Shown: positions 44,936 to 58,573, counted from the stretch's first letter. The stretch is 64,000 bases of DNA from Oscheius tipulae (GCA_037178975.1 JASJZH010000002.1:1364001-1428000), one strand, 5' to 3'. The notes: a model not told the origin generated them from the letters alone. Numbers and translations: made by a program.

Positions 44936-47170
44936 GGAAACAGTGTGACAGAAGACGACAGTCAACCCTCATTCCTTTTCAAATTTGCCCATTATGACCT
45001 CTAATCTGTCCCCTCTCTCCCCGTCCCGGGCCATATGTCTCATGTGGTTTTTGTAGTCATCCGTCTCTGTGCGTCAGTCATTTATTCATGACCAGATTTT
45101 CGAATAGCATTTCCAGTCGTCAACATCCAAAGCATGTGCACCTGCCTCTGGGAGAAAATTGTTTACGGGAGAGAGAAGGATGCCAAATCTGGGTGAGAGT
45201 CTCACCTGGTCCTGAGAGCCAATTTGTTCGGTCGAGTTAATGAGACAGCTGGCAGAAGGCCGGAAAGAGGCCCGGAATAATCTCACCTGGACTTAATTAG
45301 AAGCCACCCTGATTGACTGGGAGGGTAACTGGACTGTCTCTGTCTCGTTCCCCCACCGAGCCACTTCCAACTCTTTCTACTCCATATTTGCGTCCGACGC
45401 ACCACGGCTACTATTATATGTTGGTAACTTACCATAATAATGGAGTGTGACAATGCGGGGCAACCTTGGCCAGCCCTCTATTCAACGCCTATTTGGACAT
45501 GGTCGCCATCATTCGAAGTACTTTCAATCATCGATTCGGTGAAGTGGAATAGATTGACCGAACTGTGCATTCGGGGAGTGCAACATTGCAACAAAGAACA
45601 GAGCAAAAGTTCGAGAGCAAATGGTTCAGTGACTGACAGAGACAGGGTGAGCAATGCGTATCACCCATAAGTCATGTGCGACTGCTCTTGACAATATAGA
45701 TGACAGGTAACTGAATGCTTCATTGTGACAAAGAGACGAGTCAGAGCTTATTTTGTGGGAACGGGTTGGCCTTCTCCCTGGTTACAATTTACTCCACGTA
45801 TGTTCAGACCCCCGTCCTCAGCTTTCGCCGATCATCATAAAATCCAGAGAGTACAACTTTTTGCTTGTTATGCTCGCCGCCTGACTACAAATCCATGTTA
45901 TTCACCAAAAGTGACACTATGGTCAAATCTTACGAAACTCAAAAAGACGTAAACAGATCCGGCAGGTGTCGGAAAGACAAAGACTGTCCAGATGCGTCGC
46001 GTGATCCTTTTTCTGTTGCCTGACTACCGAAAAACTCGACTTGGTTCATCGAGAGGCTACCGGAACTAACTCTCTGTTTCTCTGTCTCTGTTCTTTTGTC
46101 TCTCTGTCGCTGTCCCTCTGACCCAGTGCATAACTTGGCAAATGTCCCAGTTCCCAGGCAACTGTGCTACTAAATCATCAATGATATAGTAGGAACTCAG
46201 CGGCATTTATGACCCCTCGGACCGGGAGCATATTGTGCGAATGGGCTGTAGCTTTGGCGGTTTCGCATCGAAACGGATTGCCCTGTCATTTTATAAATAT
46301 TCAATAGGGGTGACCAGAAATCAGGCAATTCATCTTCGATAGACATCAAATTTCCTCTGGAACTGTACCATGTAAGAGATACTGACCCATTCTCAGTCAC
46401 TGTCACTGTCCCCTGTTACAGTATCATTAGCTCCCATGCCAACATTTCAAAACATCTCAAATGCACTTTTCCTAGCTGGATAGGCGTAAACAAGCCCGAG
46501 TTAATCATAGAAACATTTCCGAGACAAACATTGTTTCAACACACCCTGTTGACTAAAATAGCCAGTGCATCTACACTGATATTTTAATCCTACTGACCTT
46601 TCGCTATCATCTCAGTTGTTTACTGATATTTTGATTTCGCTGCCCTTCTTGTCTTTGCCACTCTACACCCTGGGTCAGGCGTGCCCGCATAGTTTAAACT
46701 ATGTTGTTTTTGACGAAGCTCACGAATTCTGTTGGGTTAAGTTTGAAAGTAGGGGCATGTGACTGCTTCAGGAGGAGAGAGAGAGAGACACGATATCAAA
46801 AGGTCCAATGTGTTGAGAGACGGTCACTGAACCATTACCTATCTAGAACAGAGTCTACGAGAGATGGACAGTAGTTCTCTAGTGGATTTAGAGATTGCTC
46901 AAACGGTCGTCTCGTACTGTTACAGTCGTTGCAGCTAGTCCAGACCTTAAACAGATCTCTGGCTCTGATCCAAAAGCCCCTGCTGCGCGTCTCTCTGTCC
47001 CTCAACAGCTCGCGCTGTAACTAATCCACCAAGAATGTTTCTAATCTCCCCAGCAGCCCAGGGATCCTGGCTCCTGGCCCGATGCCCGGTGCCAGCTGTC
47101 GTTGTTTCTATTTACGCCGAGGGTCGCGTGAGGGGGCGTGTCCACCATAGCTAGGGGGCAGGCAGTATCC

Positions 47171-47357
47171 TCCTGGTAGCGAAAAGACAGAGATCGTAAA
47201 TCCTGTCTCCCTGTTTCCCCGTCTCTCTGTCCCTCTGTTTCTTTGTCAATCTGTCTCTCTGTGTTTCCCCGTCTCTCTATCTCTTTATCAATCTGTCTCT
47301 CGGTTTTCCTGTCTCTCTGTCTCTCTGTCAATCTGTTTCTCTGTCTCTCTCCCTCTC
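47171..47357. repeat. TCTGTCTC low-complexity tract
   Basis: Nearly 190 bp of imperfect ctgtctctctgt units, giving long false reading frames on both strands. Confidence 0.85.
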
Positions 47358-49148
47358 CCTGACCCCTTCCAGTAAATTACAATTGTTATTATTGCTCGAT
47401 CGGGGCCTCATCATCGTCTTTCTCCCGCGATAAACAATGTGAAGATACCACGGAGGTTAGCATCTTCCTAGGCTCGTTGCCATAGAAATAATCAGTAAAC
47501 ATGCGACAGCCTGTGTCTCTCAGGCGGATAATTAGTTCTCACCGCCCCTCATGACAATTATATGATTAGTGAGTACGAATCCGTTGCTGCCTGACCGCAC
47601 AAACAAAGGCGGCGAGGGGGGCCTACGGTAGGCTTTCCAAAGGTATCTGCCGGTACTCATCTCTTTCTCGTCCTTGTTTAGAGGCGGAGCGGTCCCCTCT
47701 CTCTCTCTCTGGCACTTTTACGACTGACTGCACATCTGGCGTGCCACTGACCTTCACATTTTTACTCTCACTCCTCGCGTGCCCTGCGCGCCTGTTGACT
47801 GTTTACTGGACCTGGGCACGCTTCGTCTCTCCCGCTCTCTTTCTCGCTCCACAACAAAAAAAAACTTTGTGTTGGTAGCGGGTAAAAACACCGCTATATG
47901 GGTGTTTTTGACTGGGAGAAGGAAAGAGGCTCTTTGCCTCTTTGGGAGTAAACAACCCGATACTGTCCAGAGAAGGGTATTAGTATCTTTTAGGGCCTTC
48001 CAGATACCGTCAGTATTATACTAGTATCTGTCTCTTTGTCTCTATCTCTCTCTCCTCTCTCAGTTCCTGTTACCCAAAAAGTATTGACAGCTGTCCCCTT
48101 TCTCTGTCGCGTTGTTGTGTCATCGTTTTTCTCAAAAGAAGAAAGGGAGCCGCTCTGTAACCGCCACTCCCCGGCCCATTTATCATCGACAGCTCTCTGT
48201 CTCTTTATGTATAGCCTCCTCTGACTGTCCTCTCTCCAATCGCAACAGCCTGAACATATTATGCTAATCTTTGGTTTCGCGTATCGTTCCCGTAAATCTG
48301 GAATCAATGTCGCTGCAGAGGGAGTGAGAGAGTCGGGATTATTTGGGAACCGGCAGGGGCCGTGGCCAGAGAGTTGTGGCGACACGCCCCTCTAAACATT
48401 TTGTTGTTTTCTTGCCAGTCCCGGCTGGCTGTCTCTCTCCTTGGCTGCTTTGACCCTTTGGATAAACATCTTTTGAAGGATTTGGCTCTGTGTTTACATC
48501 CTTAGCAGCCTGCTTCTAGGGGGACAACACTAATCCTAGACCAATAAACAATCGTCCCCCTGACTCTCAGTCCTTGTTCCCGACTAGTTATCCTCTTATC
48601 TCTCCGTGTTAGTTACTCAGTCTCCTTGACTCTTGTCTGTAGAGAGGCAGTCTTTTTCTTTTTGATAAATTCTTCCTACTAGTGAGAGACAGTGTCGGTC
48701 GCAGTACCTAGTTGACTGCTTGACTCTTCTCGATAGAAGACCCAACTCACTTTGGATCCAACAAGACATTGAACCTGTCTCTCAGAGTGCTTACTGAACT
48801 CATCCTTCTGACAGAGAGGTATCTATTGACCTTTGACTACTGGATTCAGAGAGCAGAGAGTGAGAGTCAGTTTCGGTCTGGGAACTGTTTGAACTCTATC
48901 CTCTTTCCCAATTCTAGATTGATCATTCCCAAGGAGAGTCACAGATCCGGATCCTGTCTTCTTCTTTTGGATACTCTGACTATCTGACCCATACAGAGAC
49001 ACAGTACCAGTTCAGCTCCATTTTTTTGAAGAGACGGTCCTGCAGATTTTTTTTACCAATAGTCTCATTTCCTGTCCCTATATCCTTTTGTCTTCCACTC
49101 AACTCTTTGTTTCTCTCATAGACTCATACTCATCCCGCAATTTTCAGA

Positions 49149-52100
49149 ATGGACAACATTCGTGCCAAGCTTCGCATCCGCAACGACCTCGGTCGTGCCC
49201 TGCTTGCCGAGTTCACTGGAACCTTCCTCCTCCTGGTCAGTTTTAATCATCATCTTCTCATTACTATGCCAAGCGAGGAATGGTAATATTCCCCGGGCTA
49301 AGCGCCCATTAGACAGCTTGTTTACCCCAAGAGAGAGGAGCCATTCCGAGGGGCCATTGTCTATTCATTAACTTTGTGAAAAGCGGGGAGAGCGATGACA
49401 GACATCGAGGGGCTATTGATTCTTATTTGTGTGTTTGTTGGTTTGAACCGGTTCAGATTGAAGGCTAATGTTTCTCGCTTGGGGTGCATGTGCCGGACAA
49501 AAAAGAGGGGGTCGTGCCGAGCTGGGGTCACATTAGGCAAAGGCAATTAATTTGAACTGGCGACACGCGACCGAGGGACAGAGCGTCAAAGACAAAGCAA
49601 CATCTGGTAGGGAGGGCGATGGACAGCCGTCCGACAGCGGTCAGGATCCAAGACCACCGGAGAGACAAATGGGCAGACTTGCACCGGAGAGAGGAATGTT
49701 GAGAGTGATGGTGAGAGGGACAGCTCTGAACTTGTCTCCTCTATAGAGAGAGACAGTACTTCTTTCAATAGGATGTCTTAACTCATACCATTGGAGAGAG
49801 ACAGTCTGTCCCTGGGCACCTAGTTACCGACTAAAAGAGTCTACTAAACTCTGTACTCTTTTCGGGACTCATCTGGTGGCTCAACAAAGACTCTCTCTCT
49901 CTCTCTCTCTCTCTCTGACACAAAAGGAGAAATAATTACTGATAAATGAGAGACAGACAAAGAGTGAGAAAAAGTTACCGGTATATGAGAGACGCGAGCT
50001 TTAGAGACACGTCCTCATAAAGAGTGTGAGACAGTTCCTGTTCAGTAAATGCTCTTGAATCATACCCTGAAGCTGAACTAAAGACATAGGTCCTATTTTA
50101 GGCCTCTTTTCGCATCCGTTTCGCAACATCAGCAACCCCAAACAAAGCGCGTAAACAACCGGGCCTCTATCAATTGGGTTAGCAATGGCCTCCCTCCCTT
50201 CCCTTCACTGATTAAATGGGGCTGCTGGTCTCTGACTAGAAGCGATTCTAATTTCCGCCCAAAGCCCAATATCTTGGTCATCATCGGTAGCAGTCGCCTG
50301 AAAATGCTCGGGAGATGGCTGATTTATCGCCACATCATAACAAAACCATCCCTGGGGAGCTCGAAGAGGGACAACAGCTCTTAAAATGAAAAAAAGGCTG
50401 GGTCTGGATGAGAAAACCACGAACTTTTCAGCTCATCGGTAACTGTGTCGTCGCCCAGAGCATGCTTCCCAAGCCTGTTTTGAACGAGATGGTCGGAATC
50501 AACATCGGATTCGGATTGGCAATTGCCTTTGGTGTCGCCGTTTCTGCCAAGATCTCTGGTGAGGGTTACAGAGAGACAGAGACACAGAGAGAGTGTGAGA
50601 TACAAAGAGACAGAATAACAAAGACAAAGAGACTGAGAGATAGAGAGGAGAGACAGATTGATTGATCGCCTCCTGTTTATGCAAATGTGCTACACGGTCC
50701 GCAATTCATTAGCGATGCGTTGTAAAAGCTTCTGTCTCTGACATGGTGATGGATCAGGGGTCGATAACGAGGCACAGATTTACATACTGGGAAATGCGAA
50801 GACCAGTAGAATGGGAAGATTTGAGAGACAGAGACAGCACGGGAGACAATAACAATACCCAAATTCAGGTGGACACATTAACCCCGCCGTCTCTCTCATG
50901 TTCTTCTCCTTCAAGCAGCTCCCCGCTGTCCGCTTCATCCTCTACGTCCTCGTCCAGTTCGCTGGGGCCTTCTTCGGATCCCTCATCGCCTACTTCATGT
51001 ACTACGGTAACAGTCTCTAGAGTATTGTAAACTCCCAACTCTTCAGATGCCATCAACGCCTTCGATGGTGGAGTTCGTACCGTCCGTGGAATCAATGCCA
51101 CTGCTGGAATCTTCGCCTCCTACCCGGCTATCCACCTCTCCCTCTTCAACGGATTTATTGACCAGGTGAGACAGACAGGGATTTTATATGCTAGTGAAGA
51201 GGGGGTGACCTTCTCCTGTGAGTATAGTACTCGTGATGCAATTCAGCCACAGCGCGTGAAGGCCACACTCCGGAGAAAGGGGGTACATGATTAGCGCCAG
51301 GGTAGTAAAACGGAGGTCGAAGGATTTCGGGGAGATTCATTAGCAGCAAAAGTTAGTGAAGAGACAATTGTTTGTTTGGGGCATCTTGCCTCCCGTTGTT
51401 TGATGTATCATGTTCACGGGGCAGTTTGGGTGGGTGAAGGGCCAGCTGACGATTTTCAGCTGTTGTCAGAGTGAAAATAGTTTCTCTGACTCACTGTTTC
51501 GAGTTCTGGCACTGGCAGGGAGATGGAGAGACAGAGACTAACCCAGAAGTTTCCAGGTCATCGCCACCGCCGTCTTCTGCTTCCTGATCGCCCACATCAC
51601 CGACAAGCGCAACAGCTACCCCACCTGGGTTCAGCCCCTCCTCGTCGGTCTCGGATTCGTCGCTGTCGGAGCCGCCTTCGGATACAACTGCGGATACCCC
51701 TGCAACCCCGCTCGTGATTTTGCCCCGCGCCTGATGACCTTTATCATGGGCTATGGAGGAGAAGTCTTCGGCAGGAACTGGTTCTGGATCCCGCTCATCG
51801 CCCCCTTCCTCGGAGCTCTGATCGGAGGCTGGCTCTACATGACCCTCATCGGATTCCACACTCCCCAGGACGTTGAGGAGAAGTACGTCGTTCTCACCGG
51901 AAACCAGGAGCTCAAGCCACTTACCGCCAAGGAGTAAGTTTTATGTGGTTCCCTCGAATCCCTAGTTAGGAACAGTGACAATGCAGTGAAATTCTGAGTT
52001 CTTTCAGAGGCATTGACTACGGAGAGTACTCTCACACCTCTCCTCTCGTGGAGAAAAGACCAGAGTTTGTTTCTAGCCTAGAAACCATAATATAGACTCT

Positions 52101-52202
52101 GTCCTCAGTAGAAAATCTAGATTCTTACCGAACAAAAACCTCGCTGTTCCGACAAATGTTCCAATTTTCAGAGGCGAGGAGACGGTTGCCCTGACTGCTT
52201 AA
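49149..52202 (+). CDS. Aquaglyceroporin (aquaporin family) with alternative last exons
   Basis: Exons 49149-49235, 50432-50558, 50869-51006, 51047-51165, 51557-51933, then either 52008-52095 (311 aa) or 52172-52202 (292 aa). Both ends close in frame from the same donor. Aquaglyceroporins pass water, glycerol and small solutes. Marks are the first NPA box (GGHINPAVS) and a second box CNPARDFAPR, where the Asp after NPAR is typical of glycerol channels, plus six TM segments. The ATG is one base after a ttttcag acceptor. One C-terminus ends ETII, the other ALTA. Introns 1 and 4 contain TC/GA simple repeats. Confidence 0.95.
49889..49917. repeat. TC microsatellite in aquaporin intron 1
   Basis: About 14 CT units in a row. 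Confidence 0.9.
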
Positions 52203-53435
52203 ACGACTATTCATCCGACAATCTAAACATCAACTGCACCCAATAGTCTATCTAAATACCCAAGCCCTTTCTCGCCCCCTCTGTAGGCTACCTCTGCTTA
52301 TGTGGTTAGAAACTCTCATTAGGTTCTCTATCTCACAGTGAGTTTTGGCAGCTTGTATTCATGTATCCATGAAGTGACCCCACCCCCATTCTAGTACCTC
52401 CCACAACGATCTTTTCTGTCTCTGTTTCTCTGTCTAATAAGGCTTCCATTTTCCCTAATAAAGCTCCCCAAAAAGCTGTTCTTTCTTTTTGGTAGGTAGG
52501 ATAAGACATCCATTTGTGCAAGTCAAACATCATTCACGACAATATGAGTGATGATGAGGATGCCCTTGAACATGTTGCATGCTTCATAGTCTTCTCCAGT
52601 CGTGGTAGCTTCTGCACCTGGAACAAAGACAGGAACTGAGGCTTTAATTGGAGCTTGAGGCTGGTGGCCTTCTCCTCAAAATCACAGAAGGTGACAGGCA
52701 GGACGGGTAGACTGCATAGACCGAACGATGTAGAGCATCTTAACCTACTGGCTTGAACATTGTAAGTCCTTTCATAGGAGTGCTTCTGTCTGTCAATTCG
52801 GCAGTTTTTCGCAATGCTACTGTCTCTTTAAAGCGAGTCTGAAGCTACGGCAACCAAGCGAGCAAGTTCGCACGCAGCCTACCACGTAAAAGCGTCAGTC
52901 AAGTTTCTGACAAATTCTCTCGATTGCCCTCAGTTTTGACACTTCGACAGTACCTTTTATCCAGAGCGAAAAAAAACAATACTAGAATCATTTTTTTTTG
53001 TAGAAATACCACGCTAACGAAGAAAAATGGAGGAAATGGTGCCATACAAGGGGAAAGGCAGCATTTTGTCAATTTTCCTTCCTCATATAAACAATCTTGA
53101 AGGGATGATTTGTCGCGAATATCAGGCAGTTGATGTACATTTCTCTGGTAGTCGTCTCTGTCTTCTTTAGCCGAAAAACTCTTGTCTAAACCGTGCGATT
53201 GTCCAGCATTCGCAAGGAACCCGCTTGGGTACTGGAGAGTTAAACGGACGCAATTTTTCAAATAGCAAAAAGTTAGTTACTCATTACGTTAGGGAAAGTA
53301 ATTACAACGAAACAATTAAAGTTAAAAGGACTTTTAAAAGGAGTTTGAAACTTGTGGAAACTGCGTCCGAAAGCTCACAAGTACCGAAGTTCATTCATCA
53401 AGACATCCACCCTATTAATTGGGTTCTCTGAGATG
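52203..53435. other. Intergenic, no clear gene
   Basis: aataaag near 52458 may end the aquaporin mRNA. A minus-strand frame around 52543-52640 (GEDYEACNMFKG then a hydrophobic IITHIVV) looks like a GPI-type 3' exon but no upstream exons are convincing. Confidence 0.4.
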
Positions 53436-53609
53436 TTTATCGCCAGCCCGCATTTCTCACTCTTTACAGCGATATCAGTTTCGGTAATACATATTTATCG
53501 CCAGCCCGAATTTCTCACTCTTTACAGTAGTGTCAGTTTTGGCAATACATGTTTATCGCCAGCCCACATTTATCACTCTTTACAGCAGTGTCAGTTTCGG
53601 CAATACACT
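53436..53609. repeat. 58-bp tandem repeat, three copies
   Basis: Units start at 53436, 53494 and 53552, each with tttatcgccagccc, tttctcactctttacag and gtcagttt-ggcaatacat. Units differ by a few substitutions. It lies just upstream of the kinase gene. Confidence 0.9.
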
Positions 53610-53653
53610 AGCCAGCGACTCGGCGTTTGTTCACTTTACTTGCTATTCCAGAA

Positions 53654-56600
53654 TGGAAAATGCTCAAGGGAGGTTTAACTTTGCTTCTTTGAACCAGACC
53701 TTGCAGCTTTGCGCTCATCGGATGATGAAGAGGATATCATTCGCAAAAAACCACGACTACAAAACTCGTACCAAGATGATGGCGATCCAAATATATCTTT
53801 TGATACTAGTCTGGTTTGTTTTTCGCTAGGTGCAACGGAATACAGTTTCAGATTGACTTGGCACCTGTAGACACTTGCCAGTTCACGGCACTAGAAAGAC
53901 AATTGAGAGAAAATGTTGACAACGTTACTAAGTTCGTGGATGAGATCAGCAGCTTTCAATTTAAAACTAGTTATGACAACAATAGATCAGGTTAGTCATA
54001 AGCGGAGAGGACACTCTGAGATTTACAGTCCATTAACCAACAAACTTCTGCTTTAGGATCCACTTTCGATTGGAAATCTAATCCTTTTCGTCGCTTCTTA
54101 ACGGTTTAAAAGAAGGCAAATGTGTTATTAGCGTGTTCCAGAAGTATGTACAATCTCTCTGGAGACTACTTCAAGTCAACCATGTTGTTCTGATCAGACA
54201 TTCTGGAAATAACTTTCTCTTCCGCAACTATCCCGCTGTACTCCTCATCGATCAAATAAAGGCATGCAGAAGAACACGTGTATGCTATAAAAACATTTTT
54301 ATAGAGAGAATTGGCACTTCGACGAAGCGTGCACGACGGAATTATAGAATATGTGAAATGTCACGTGTCTGAGGGTGAGTTTCGTATGGCTGAAGTAGGG
54401 AGAAGCTGAGATGGCGGCTTTTTAAGGAGAAAGGTGCTGTGACCGGTGGACGCCGAGAGGGCTCGACTTTGCTAAAATGAGTCATAAACTGACATATGCT
54501 TCTCAATATCCGACTTTGATGTTTTTGTCCATTAAGAACCAGAAAAACTCGTCGGTACGTCATCTAAACATACAACAATTATTTTACAGTCTAATTTACA
54601 GAACAATCACAGAATCCACGATGCGTTAAGGGCTATGAGGGACAAAAGAAGTGCCTTACTTCCCGTTGATAGTCACAAATACTCTTCAGGTTATACAAAA
54701 ATTCACGAGTTAATGTACAGACTAATTTAGGATGTCGATCCACAGTTTGTGACAATTTCAGAAGAAGATGAAGACGTCCAAGTGATGATGTCTGTATTCA
54801 ATGACACAACCTTTACAAGTGTAGGTACAGGGGTCACCAATTGCACAACACGAGTTTAGCTATGCGACGGGTACAAGGACATTAAGAAGTTTCTTGTAAA
54901 ACTGCTCATGCGAGATTATCACAAATACAGACGGAAGACTATAAAATATCCTAGAAAGAGGTAGACAGAACTCTTTTGGTTCAATGAAATGTCTATCAGG
55001 ATAGCCTTATGCCCGAATAAAAAAACTCTGTCGTATGGCTACGTCGCTTATGAAGACGAATATAATTCTTCCAAGACAAATGAAAGCTCGTTGACCTTTC
55101 AAAATAGTATTAACGCTTGGCCACTTTATAGGATAACCATTTGGTCGATCAAAATAATCACACCTGAAAAGCTGAGAGAGGTTTGTAGGCCCAGTGTCAC
55201 AATCTTTCTTTCAGTTGAGAGTCATTGATGCATCAAACGGGCTCGACAAGTTCGTCGAAGAGAAGTTTGCAAAGAGTTGGACGTGGTTGGAAGAGGAAGC
55301 AGAAAATCCTAATGGGTGCCTTTTTGATGTGGACGCCAAAACAGCCGACATTTTCTTTCATTTCTTATTTAATATCCAGACGCTTGACAAGGTTATTTTG
55401 GCAGAAACAATTCAACGCAATTTTCAGCTGAGGTGCCTTGTTGGTGTCCCACTGTACCTTCTACAACGTTTCCTTCGTTCTAGTGAGCATGTTAGAAAAC
55501 AGTTCAGTGATCCGATTAACAGAAAGGTAGGTTTCCTCTTGCCCATGAGATTAACGAACTTTTCAGAACTCTTGCAAGCTCTATTGCGGCTCCGTGAATA
55601 GTTTGATGGCATTCGGTACCCTTCTTGCTTACTATCACGTGAGTTTCCTTTAAGGAATAACTTGAGAGTAACATATAGGTTATCACAGAAGAAGAAACAG
55701 AGAAGAACGACAATGATTCAACAGGCATTCATCAACGGTTCACAGAGGAACAAATGGATGAGATGAAAAAGCGACTAAAAGAACGAAAGGCAGCTGAAAT
55801 GATCTTCGTCGATTACTTTTCCCAGCCCTGTCAAGTAGTTTACAGTGGAAGGTTGGTTCATATTCACTTTTCACCCGATGTGAGAGCGATAATAACTCTA
55901 CCAGGGTAAATTTGAAACTTTGAATTGGGTTGCCTAGATCAGTATCCAAGAGCAAAAAGAGAATTTCAGTACTCCACAAACGCTCACCTCAATTACTGCT
56001 TCACATTTTCCGGGGCTCCTAACCAAGATGAACGACTTTCCCTATGTATTTTTCCTTACCTTTGTTAAGAGATATCAGGTACGTTGTCGAATACTAGTTA
56101 AAATTCTTGATGAATTTGATAGTTTGTGACGCATGAAGGATACAGAGAAACGAATCAGCTACACATCCTTGGACTTCTTTTTGACGCCTTACATAACAGT
56201 CCAGATGGAAGCGACAAGGCAAGGAGAATCTTCACATCCCAAACGGAAGACTGCGGCGGAAGAACATTCCGAAAAGTGGGCAATTTTCATTGACGCATGG
56301 TTTGAGACTCATCTTGCGAGCAGTGAGGACAAAGACAAGTTCAATTTTCAGAAATTATATTCTATCGTAACCGGAGACAACGCTGCAAATTCTCCTCACC
56401 AAGTAAAACAGTCTTCAACTCATGAGTTTTGTTTTTTAGCTTTACTACTTTTTCCACAGTGATTGGGAAAAAGTATCTCTACAGAGATTCATGGAAAAAA
56501 AATCGAAAGTAAAGACATACCAATGGGGTTGGGAAATAACTCCTTTGAATGACAGAGAGAGAGAGAGAGAGTCATCCAGGATGTTACCTCACCCTTTTCT

Positions 56601-57497
56601 ATCCCTTCGTTCAAAGGAGGTCAAGGAGAGGCGATGCTCGTATATGCTTCAGACATTGCTGTTCCGCTTATAGCTAAACGTTTCTTCGACAAGTCTCGGT
56701 ATAGAGACATTTCGAGAGAAATAGAATGCCTGCTAGGGGTAGGTCCCGGCTATTCCGACAAGAAAGTTCGTTTAGAACCAGTTCAATCCACACATTGTCC
56801 AAGTTTATGGGTGCATCCTAGACGAGAAGAGGTTTTCTGGAATTTTGATGGAATATTGTGAGGGTGGATCTTTACACGACTACATCAAGAGGACATCAAG
56901 TTACACAGAAAAGGACATCCTACGTTGGACTTCTCATGCTGCCTGTGGATTAATGTACCTCCACGAAAACAACATCGTCCATAAGGACGTCAATCCGAAA
57001 AAGTAGGATGTAAGAGCTCTTTTCAACAAGACATTTCAGCATGCTTTTGGACTCCGCATATAAGAAATTGAAAATCTGCGATCTCGGCATTTCAAAAATG
57101 ACCTCAGTATCGAAAAACGGCATTACTCAGGAAGTGCTCAAAACTGACGGTGGCCGTGGAACTGAAGGCTACACAGCGCCGGAAATAGATGAAGAAAATT
57201 ATAATCTAACTGCAGCTATAGACGTCTTTTCTCTGGGTCGATCAGTATGGCATATGATGCATCGAAGGGTACCCCAAATAGACTTCCTACAATTAGAAGC
57301 AAAAGTTGCTGTTTCAGAGGACGTCTCGTGTTTTGTCAACAGGTAGTCTCTGCGATATACTGTATCGTTTGTGTTCTAGATGGATGCTGAATGATGATCC
57401 CGATCTGCGGCCATGTATGTACGACGTCTTCGAAGCTTTCAAGGACTGGGATCAAGCACAGCCAGCCAAGATAACAAAACGTAGACATACGACGTAA
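53654..57497 (+). CDS. Divergent protein kinase, multi-exon; 5' half poorly resolved
   Basis: The last four exons are firm: about 56611-56739, 56776-57002, 57040-57268 and 57318-57497. They encode a kinase domain with a Gly-rich loop (GGQGEAM), an IAKRF lysine, the REIECLL glutamate, VHKDVNPKN catalytic loop, ICDLGISKM in place of DFG, YTAPEID and DDPDLRPCM in the C-lobe. Upstream, blocks at 53690-53990, 54120-54270, 54740-55180, 55214-55531, 55580-55640 and 55680-56460 read as protein with gt/ag ends and helical, charged composition (for example VEEKFAKSWTWLEEEAEN) but show no known domain. Near 54090-54120 I could not keep the frame, so the gene may be rearranged or have unusual introns. 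Substrates unknown. Confidence 0.65.
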
Positions 57498-58573
57498 CTT
57501 TACTGTTGAAGTTTGTTTTTGTGTCGCTTTGTAGACAGAGACATAGAGGGACAGACAGAAAAAAGACAGAGGAATCCACCTTTAACCAACTACTTTGCTA
57601 TCCTTGAAGGGCTTTAGAGCAGTTAACTACTTTCATCCACCCACTCTTTCCTGTTCAAAGGGTGTTTACATAAAAAGCACGAAAATAGATGACTAATAGC
57701 GGCATTAGCAGGCGGCGGAGCCTGGTATAACTTAAACGAGGAAAACGAGCGCACAAATTCAAATACAAAAACAGCAATAACTCGACAAATGAGGGAAATA
57801 CAACTAGGTGAAGGTATAGCTTCCAGAGCAGGCCTTTCCGTCTTTGTTGTATATCCGCCAAGTCTTTTCACCCTATATGTCCAGGTTCTGTATTTCCAGC
57901 TCTATAAGCAAAAAAATACAAGCCTAAGCTTTTTTGCTGGAGTCCCTCTAAAACGGAAAACAGATTGTTGATACTGATTTCTTCCAACTTCACATTTTCG
58001 GCCAAAGAAAGAATATCCACAAAAGGAACTGGAGGCGGAAATTGCATTTCGTATTCCTTTGGTTCCTAAGCAGAGCTTTAGCGGAAAGCAGCATGGAGAT
58101 CACGCCCAGTGTGTGGTAGCTCGACTAGAACTGAAAGCCCAAAAAATCAAAGTGGGGAAATACATTGTGTAAAGGTGTTACGGTGGGGAAATAGAATAGA
58201 GTTGGAGATACAGAATGAAAGAAAGGGCTACCGGCGAAAGTGAATAGCCTGGGCGTTACCCTATTCCGATATGAGAAGAACATGTATTGAGTAAGAGTGC
58301 AAGAGACAATAAACGTTCGATAGTTGAAAGAACACGGCCATTGGTAAAGAACCAGCTGACAGATTCGAGGTGATATGAAATTTTAGAAGACTGTCAGACA
58401 GAGAGAAAGTGCATGAAAGAGTGTTTCTGTGCGATTTGCTTTATACATGGCACAATCAGTAGGATAGGCTGCCCTCCTTCGTGAATAGACAGAGAGACAG
58501 AAAGGCAGAGTGATAGCTATAAGTTCCACTGAACAATCCTTTACTTTTCAATTACAACCCGTTTCTCTCGAAG
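57498..58573. other. Intergenic, convergent
   Basis: No gene was recognised between the kinase stop and the GPCR stop. It holds a short GACAGA tract at 57530-57560 and two further at 58395 and 58490. Confidence 0.5.

Larger units (their letters stand above)
42984..49148. other. 6-kb stretch without a confirmed gene
   Basis: This stretch is rich in TCTGTCTC tracts (46075-46120, 47200-47355) and TC runs (47697-47712). Two open frames deserve mention but lack support: 43491-43736 and about 44642-44935. No family resemblance was seen. It may carry distant regulatory sequence or 5' exons for the aquaporin. Confidence 0.4.

Noticed and set aside
46197-46406. Minus-strand frame ending in QYAPGPRGHKCR
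   Set aside because: Looks protein-like over a short stretch, but no acceptor or upstream exon and no relative; left unannotated.
47041-47331. Minus-strand frame rich in TERQRDRKTERQ
   Set aside because: A direct translation of the TCTGTCTC simple repeat.
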